11,152 nucleotides of DNA. Origin: Polyangiaceae bacterium. GTDB taxonomy: Bacteria; Myxococcota_A; Polyangia; Polyangiales; Polyangiaceae. Location of the stretch: NCBI GenBank assembly GCA_025934595.1, contig JAICXU010000038.1:1-11152 (forward strand). Direction: 5' to 3'. Within the stretch, counting starts at the first letter, position 1, and each line of letters begins with the position of its first letter. Shown piece by piece: positions 7,027 to 11,152 of this stretch. The notes under the pieces are model-generated. The model searched no databases. It was not told the DNA's origin and saw only the letters and a program-made list of their open reading frames with translations. The position numbers and the translations under genes are program-made.

Positions 7027-8637
7027 ATGCCCGGCGCAACACTCGGAAAATATCAGCTCGTCGCAGAGCTAGGCCGCGGAGGCATGGCCGATGTGTTTCT
7101 CGCCGTCGCGCGAGGCAAGGTAGGCCTCGGCTTCACGAAGCTCGTCGTCATCAAGCGCCTCCGCGAGCACCTCGCGAACGACGCCGACTTCGTCGCGATG
7201 CTCGTCGACGAAGCGCGCATCGCCGCGCGCCTCAATCATCCGAACGTCGTGCAGATGCTCGAGATCGACGAGGTCGACGGCGAGTATTTCCTCGCGATGG
7301 AATATCTCGATGGTCAGCCGTTTCGCCGCATTTTGCAGCGCAAGGCGGACATGCCGGGTTTCACGAAAACCATCCAGTACACGATCATCGCGGACGTGCT
7401 CGCCGGCCTTCATCATGCGCACGAGCTCACGGACTACGACGGCACGCCGCTCAACGTGGTGCATCGCGATGCCACGCCGCACAACGTGTTCGTGACGTAC
7501 GACGGCTCGGTGAAGGTCGTCGATTTCGGAATCGCGAAAGCCGTGGGTCGCGCGTCGGAGACGCGTCACGGCATCATCAAAGGCAAAGTGCCGTACATGG
7601 CGCCGGAGCAAGCGGCGGGGCAAGTCGTCGATCGTCGCGCCGACATTTTCTCGGCCGGCGTGATGCTCTGGGAAGCGGCTGTCGGCTCGCGCATGTGGCA
7701 AGACGTGAACGAAGTCGACATCCTCCGGAGCCTCATTCGCGGCAAGATTCCGAGCTCGCCGCGCGAAGCCGACCCCTCGGTGCCCGTCGAGATCGACGCG
7801 ATTTGCAAGAAGGCCCTCGCGTTCAAGCTCGACGAGCGATACGCGACAGCGGCGGAATTCCAAGCGGATCTCGACGCATTCATCGCGCTCGGCGAAGGAC
7901 GTCCCGGTGCGCGCGACATCGGAAAAATCATCTCCGACGCCTTCGGCGACAAGCGCGAAGAGACGAAGAACATCATCGAAGCCCAGCTCGCGAAGCTCCG
8001 AAACGCGAGCGGCGAATCGTTCCGGCCCGCGAAGATCCCGCAATCGCCCCGGTCCACCACCGACTCCGAGGTTCTCTCGTTCGACGAGAGCGGCGTCTCG
8101 GTTTCGCCGACCGACGAGGGGAGCGGCGGCACCGGCACGGGAGAGAGCGGCAGCGAATCGAAACAGATCGACGACGACTACATCGAAGACCCCACGCTCG
8201 CCGCCGAAGATCCGTCGGCTCGCAAGCGAAGGTTGCTCGTCCTCGTCGGCGTCGCGATCGGCGCCATCGTCATCATCGGCATCGCCATCATCGGTTTGAT
8301 GTCCTCGTCACGGTCGCCGACTCCCGTGGCGAGCAGCACTCCGAGCGCGTCGAGCCCGCCTGTGATGGAGTCGGTCTCGGCGCCTCCATCGGTCACGCCC
8401 GTGCCGCAGCAGATCACCGCGTCGTTCCGCGCGGATCCACCGGAGGCTCGCTTCTCCATCGACGACGCCGGCGTGTTGCCGAATCCATTCAACGGAAAGT
8501 TTCCGCGTGACGGCGCGAAGCACTCCGTGAAAGTTTTTGCGCCGGGCTACGCGACGAAGGTGGAGGAGGTCACGTTCGACGACGACCTCTCCATGCAGAC
8601 TTCGCTCGCGCGCGAGAGTGGAAAAAGGAAACACTGA
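7027..8637 (+). CDS. Transmembrane Hanks-type Ser/Thr protein kinase with PEGA-like C-terminal domain
   Basis: A 536-residue protein. Kinase domain about 8-285: GRGGMADVFLA (16-26), VIK with Lys43, helix-C Glu62, catalytic loop HRDATPHN (146-153), DFG 166-168, KGKVPYMAPEQ (185-195), and DERYATAAEF (269-278). The catalytic loop lacks the usual lysine of HRDLKPxN; Thr150 stands there. This HRDxSP/TP form is common in myxobacterial kinases, so the enzyme is probably still active. Residues 330-400 are an acidic Ser/Gly-rich linker, 401-402 are RR, and 403-425 form one membrane helix (LLVLVGVAIGAIVIIGIAII). The part beyond is Ser/Pro-rich, then about 464-530 resembles a PEGA domain (SFRADPPEARFSIDD, and VKVFAPGYATKVEEVTF), likely binding an envelope ligand outside the cytoplasm. 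It follows the other kinase after 76 bases and ends 6 bases from the convergent desulfurase gene. Signal and substrates unknown. Confidence 0.9.
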   Translation: MPGATLGKYQLVAELGRGGMADVFLAVARGKVGLGFTKLVVIKRLREHLANDADFVAMLVDEARIAARLNHPNVVQMLEIDEVDGEYFLAMEYLDGQPFRRILQRKADMPGFTKTIQYTIIADVLAGLHHAHELTDYDGTPLNVVHRDATPHNVFVTYDGSVKVVDFGIAKAVGRASETRHGIIKGKVPYMAPEQAAGQVVDRRADIFSAGVMLWEAAVGSRMWQDVNEVDILRSLIRGKIPSSPREADPSVPVEIDAICKKALAFKLDERYATAAEFQADLDAFIALGEGRPGARDIGKIISDAFGDKREETKNIIEAQLAKLRNASGESFRPAKIPQSPRSTTDSEVLSFDESGVSVSPTDEGSGGTGTGESGSESKQIDDDYIEDPTLAAEDPSARKRRLLVLVGVAIGAIVIIGIAIIGLMSSSRSPTPVASSTPSASSPPVMESVSAPPSVTPVPQQITASFRADPPEARFSIDDAGVLPNPFNGKFPRDGAKHSVKVFAPGYATKVEEVTFDDDLSMQTSLARESGKRKH

Positions 8638-8643
8638 GCGGAA

Positions 8644-9837
8644 TCACGCGCCCGCGATCTCGCCCAGCGCGCGAACGAGTGTGTCGACATCGTCGCTCGT
8701 CGTGAAGACGCCGGGCGAGATCCGGACCGTCCCGTCGGGAAACGTTCCGATCGTGCGATGCGCGTAAGGCGCGCAATGGAGGCCGGGTCGCACGGCGATC
8801 GCGAATGATTCGTCGAGGATGGCCGCGGCTTCCTGAGGTGAGTAGCCGTCGATCGTGATGCTGAGCGCGCCGACGCGATCCCCGGCTGATTTTGGCCCAA
8901 AAATCCGAATTTTGGGGAGCGCAGCGATGGCCTCGAGGATCTTCGTGAGGATCGCTCGCTCGTGCGCGAGCATTTGCGAGGGCCCTCTCGCGTTCACGAA
9001 ATCGATGGCGGCGCCGAGCCCGGCGATGCCCACCGTGTTCGGCGTCCCACCTTCGAGCAGGTGCGGAAAAACGGCAGGTTGCGTCGGCGATGACGAATCA
9101 CCGCCCGTTCCGCCTTCGCGAAAGGGAAGAATTTGTTCGGCGGCGATGCGCGACGAAAGGCAGAGCGCGCCCGTGCCGGTCGGTCCGAGCAATCCTTTGT
9201 GCCCGGGAAACGCGAGCGCGTCGACGTGCATCGCTTCGACGTCGACGTCCACGAGACCGATCGACTGCGCGGCATCGACCAAGAAGCGGGCGCCATGATC
9301 GTGCGCGATTTTCCCGACGGGTTCGATCGGCTGCAAGGTGCCGAGCACGTTCGAGGCGTGCGTCATCGCCACGAGCTTCGTGCGCGGCGTCATCGCGCGT
9401 CGGATGTCGTCGGGATCGATCACGCAAGACGCCGGCGAAAAGTCGACGCGCGTGAGAGTGATGAATCCGCGGCGACTCATGGCTTCGAGCGGACGCGACA
9501 CGGAGTTGTGCTCGAGCGTCGTCGTGACGACGTGATCGCCTTCTCGGAGCAGGCCCTTCAGAGCGATGTTGAGCGCATCGGTCCCGTTCGAGCTGAAAAT
9601 CACGCGCGACGGCTCGCTCGCGCGGACGAAATCGGCGAGCGACTTGCGCACGCGATCCAGCATCTTTTCCGCAGCGACAGCCATGCGATGCCCGGCGCGG
9701 CCCGGGTTCGCCGCGTCGTTCGCCAAAAAAAGAGACATGGCTTCGGCGACGCATGCCGGTTTCGGCCAGCTCGTCGCCGCATTGTCGAAGTAAATAGCGC
9801 GCAAGCCTGCGTGCGTCGCGTCGATGACGTCGGCCAT
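8644..9837 (-). CDS. SufS-like cysteine desulfurase (class V aminotransferase fold)
   Basis: A 397-residue PLP enzyme. It opens with YFDNAATSWPKP (16-27), the typical start of class V aminotransferases of the cysteine desulfurase family. H110 (LEHNS) would stack on the cofactor, D188 and Q191 contact the pyridine ring, and Lys214 in FPGHKGLLGPTGTG is the Schiff-base lysine. Cys355 in RPGLHCAP lies where the persulfide-carrying cysteine of SufS-type enzymes sits, and the final FPDGTVRISPGVFTT block is characteristic of the subfamily I remember as am_tr_V_EF2568. It should take sulfur from L-cysteine, giving alanine and enzyme persulfide. ATG at 9837 has a GAGG five bases upstream, overlapping the ThiF-like gene's TGA, so the two genes are co-translated. 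Gene context favours sulfur supply to a ThiF/MoeB-type activation step over general Fe-S assembly, but this is inferred. Selenocysteine lyase or a related lyase is the main alternative. Confidence 0.88.
   Translation of the reverse strand: MADVIDATHAGLRAIYFDNAATSWPKPACVAEAMSLFLANDAANPGRAGHRMAVAAEKMLDRVRKSLADFVRASEPSRVIFSSNGTDALNIALKGLLREGDHVVTTTLEHNSVSRPLEAMSRRGFITLTRVDFSPASCVIDPDDIRRAMTPRTKLVAMTHASNVLGTLQPIEPVGKIAHDHGARFLVDAAQSIGLVDVDVEAMHVDALAFPGHKGLLGPTGTGALCLSSRIAAEQILPFREGGTGGDSSSPTQPAVFPHLLEGGTPNTVGIAGLGAAIDFVNARGPSQMLAHERAILTKILEAIAALPKIRIFGPKSAGDRVGALSITIDGYSPQEAAAILDESFAIAVRPGLHCAPYAHRTIGTFPDGTVRISPGVFTTSDDVDTLVRALGEIAGA
8896..8916. repeat. Small AT-rich inverted repeat inside the desulfurase gene
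   Basis: CCCAAAA at 8896-8902 and TTTTGGG at 8910-8916 are perfect inverted arms separated by 7 bases, and TTTTGG just before (8890-8895) gives a third copy of the half-site. It lies in the coding part for KIRIFGP of the desulfurase. No T run follows in either direction, so it does not read as a standard terminator; it may be chance. Confidence 0.3.
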
Positions 9838-9842
9838 CGATG

Positions 9843-9846
9843 CCTC
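9843..9846 (-). promoter_or_regulatory. Ribosome binding site of the desulfurase gene
   Basis: On the minus strand the sequence reads TGAGGCATCGATG: GAGG is five bases before the ATG at 9837 and shares its first bases with the TGA stop of the ThiF-like gene. This is the best Shine-Dalgarno in the window and fixes the start. The overlap suggests terminating ribosomes reinitiate on the desulfurase. Confidence 0.75.
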
Positions 9847-10933
9847 AGGCTCCGACGTACTTCGCGTATACGCCGCGCGCGAGGCCTGCGTCGTTCGTGC
9901 CTTTCACGATCGCGCGGCCGTCGGCGAAGAGCGTGAGCTCGAGGTCGTTCCTGCGATCACCCGTACCCTCGATGAACGCGCACTTCAGCATGAACTTGTT
10001 GTGCGTCGGATTGCCGACCGCCTGGAGCGCGACGGCGATGCGTTCGAAATCGATCTTCGTCGTGGACGGGGCAGGGGTGACTTGCACCGCGTTGCGCCCG
10101 CAGAGGACCGTCGTTGCGCTGGCGAATTTTCCGGAGAGGTATTCGTATTCGCCGTGCGTGCAACACGGACAGTCGGCGACTTCTTTTGCACGTGCGACGT
10201 TGAGCTGTTGGAAACGATTCTCCCAAAGATCGAACGAAAAGAGCGCGCGTGACATGGCGGCGCGATTGCCGGAGAGGAGCTTCAACGCCTCGAGCGCTTG
10301 CCAGCTCGCGACGATCGACGCCGCGGGACCGAGGACGCCTGCGGTGTCACACGTTGGATTCATGCCCGGCGGCGGCGCCGTCTCGAAGATGCAGCGAAGA
10401 CACGGCGTCTCTTTCGGCAGCACGTTCATGGCGAGGCCTGTCGCGCCGATGCACCCGCCGTAAATCCACGGAACGCCTATTTTTACCGAGAGATCGTTGA
10501 TGAGGAAGCGTGTCTCGAAGTTGTCAGTGCCGTCGAGGAGGAGGTCCGTTTTCTCTGCGAGCTTTTCGATGTTCGCGTGGCTCGCGTCGGCCACGATCGC
10601 TTCGATCTCGATTTCGGGATTCGCGCGCGTGAGCTTTTCTTTCGCAGCGAATGCCTTCGGAAGATTGCGCTCGATGTCTTCGTGATCGAAGAGCACCTGA
10701 CGCTGCAGATTCGTGACCTCGATGAAGTCGCGGTCGACGATGACGAGGTGTCCGACGCCAGCGCGCGCGAGCAGATTCGCGAGCGTCGTACCGAGCGCAC
10801 CGCACCCGACGAGCAGGACGCGCGCCGCACGAAGCTTTCGTTGTCCTTCGACGCCAACGTGCGAAAAGAGCATCTGCCGGTTGTACCGGGCGAGCTCCGG
10901 CTGCGAGCGGTGGACGGCCTTGCTCTCGCTCAT
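9845..10933 (-). CDS. ThiF/MoeB/HesA-family E1-like adenylyltransferase with extra C-terminal domain
   Basis: From ATG 10933 the protein has 362 residues, longer than the roughly 250 of E. coli ThiF or MoeB. ARYNRQMLF (15-23) is the family's opening motif. LLVGCGALG (40-48) is the nucleotide-binding loop, VDRDFIEVTNLQRQ (66-79) supplies the Arg/Asn/Gln that bind ATP, and LLLDGTDNFETR (132-143) holds the catalytic Asp. The zinc pairs are CLRC (178-181) and CPCC (255-258), and Cys195 in PTCDTAGVLGP matches the cysteine of ThiF/MoeB that reacts with the carrier. Residues about 273-362 form a further domain (LCGRNAVQV, FERIAVAL, LTLFADGRAIVKGTND, VYAKYVG). I recall this extension in many ThiF-family proteins; its role is unclear. 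The enzyme adenylates the C-terminal Gly of a ThiS/MoaD-like carrier. GTG at 10951 is an alternative start. Pairing with the desulfurase supports sulfur transfer. Confidence 0.88.
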   Translation of the reverse strand: MSESKAVHRSQPELARYNRQMLFSHVGVEGQRKLRAARVLLVGCGALGTTLANLLARAGVGHLVIVDRDFIEVTNLQRQVLFDHEDIERNLPKAFAAKEKLTRANPEIEIEAIVADASHANIEKLAEKTDLLLDGTDNFETRFLINDLSVKIGVPWIYGGCIGATGLAMNVLPKETPCLRCIFETAPPPGMNPTCDTAGVLGPAASIVASWQALEALKLLSGNRAAMSRALFSFDLWENRFQQLNVARAKEVADCPCCTHGEYEYLSGKFASATTVLCGRNAVQVTPAPSTTKIDFERIAVALQAVGNPTHNKFMLKCAFIEGTGDRRNDLELTLFADGRAIVKGTNDAGLARGVYAKYVGA

Positions 10934-10972
10934 CGCGCGGAAGCTTGCCACGTCTCGAAGGTGGTGAAGCGA

Positions 10973-11152
10973 TTAGTTGCCTTGCGAGGTCGGCGCGGCC
11001 TTGCCACTCCACGGATCCGTCTTCGTGTCGAGCTGGGGACCGTGCGGGCGAATGCGGATGTCCGGCGGAGATGTCGACGTGGGCGCGGCTTGCGTTGTCG
11101 GCGGAGTCGGGGCGGGCGGCGTGTCGTTCTGCGCTTGCTGCTGTTGCTGTGC
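10973..11152 (-). CDS. C-terminal end of an unidentified Pro/Gln/Thr-rich protein (5' end outside window)
   Basis: The minus-strand frame is open from the window edge for 59 codons and ends at TAA (10973-10975). The first part is poly-Gln and Pro/Thr-rich (AQQQQQAQNDTPPAPTPP), probably disordered, followed by DIRIRPHGPQLDTKTDPWSGK and a short tail. There is no domain I can name. It could be the tail of an envelope or regulatory protein. The stop is 21 bases before the GTG and 39 before the ATG of the ThiF-like gene on the same strand, so co-transcription is possible. That it is coding rests on the frame staying open and the low-complexity composition, so confidence is moderate. Confidence 0.5.
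   Translation of the reverse strand, partial: AQQQQQAQNDTPPAPTPPTTQAAPTSTSPPDIRIRPHGPQLDTKTDPWSGKAAPTSQGN

Noticed and set aside
7069..8043. 324-codon minus-strand frame opposite the transmembrane kinase
   Set aside because: A shadow of the kinase domain in GC-rich sequence; no start signal or motif supports it.
8890..8916. TTTTGG/CCAAAA hairpin as a transcription terminator for the kinase genes
   Set aside because: It lies about 250 bases inside the opposing gene, has no following T run on either strand, and encodes normal desulfurase sequence.
1..11152. tRNA, rRNA, CRISPR, insertion sequence or phage/defence island
   Set aside because: I saw no cloverleaf, repeat-spacer pattern, transposase, integrase or terminal inverted repeats; composition looks even throughout.

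Overview
The window looks like chromosome from a GC-rich, predatory or soil-type deltaproteobacterial lineage, most likely Myxococcota. This is an inference from gene style, not from a marker gene. The signs are two neighbouring Hanks-type Ser/Thr kinases (one with the lysine-less HRDxTPxN catalytic loop and a PEGA-like outer domain), a MopE-type DDNCNG motif lipoprotein, a single-pass HEAT-repeat protein, tight gene packing and strong G/C preference at codon third positions. I see no mobile element, rRNA, tRNA, CRISPR array or phage gene.

Layout, left to right. Bases 1-432 (minus) hold the N-terminal part of a secreted clan GH-A type glycoside hydrolase, cut by the window edge at its catalytic WNEPN motif. 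Bases 539-1228 (plus) encode a DUF3750-family lipoprotein, transcribed divergently from the hydrolase. It converges on 1225-1944 (minus), an exported, probably beta-barrel protein; the two stop codons share bases in TTAG. That protein lies downstream of, and overlaps by 8 bases, a MutT-type Nudix hydrolase (1937-2374, minus, GTG start).

From 2503 to 8637 four plus-strand genes follow each other: a large single-pass HEAT-repeat protein, a small lipoprotein with a MopE-like metal-binding motif and a beta-sandwich-like domain, a soluble Ser/Thr kinase with a basic tail, and a transmembrane Ser/Thr kinase ending in a PEGA-like domain. Gaps of 12 and 2 bases tie the first three into a probable operon; a 76-base gap precedes the fourth. 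Together they look like an envelope-linked signalling cluster, with envelope proteins that may sense or scaffold and kinases inside the cell; the functional link is inferred from order alone.

From 11152 back to 8644 the minus strand carries the tail of an unidentified Pro/Gln-rich protein, a ThiF/MoeB-type E1-like adenylyltransferase with an extra C-terminal domain, and a SufS-like cysteine desulfurase of the class V aminotransferase fold. The last two are 7 bases apart and would supply activated carrier protein and sulfur for a sulfur-transfer reaction (thiamine, molybdopterin or another thio-cofactor). No ThiS/MoaD-like carrier gene is visible here.

Almost every base from 539 to 10951 is coding. 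No non-coding stretch exceeds about 130 bases.
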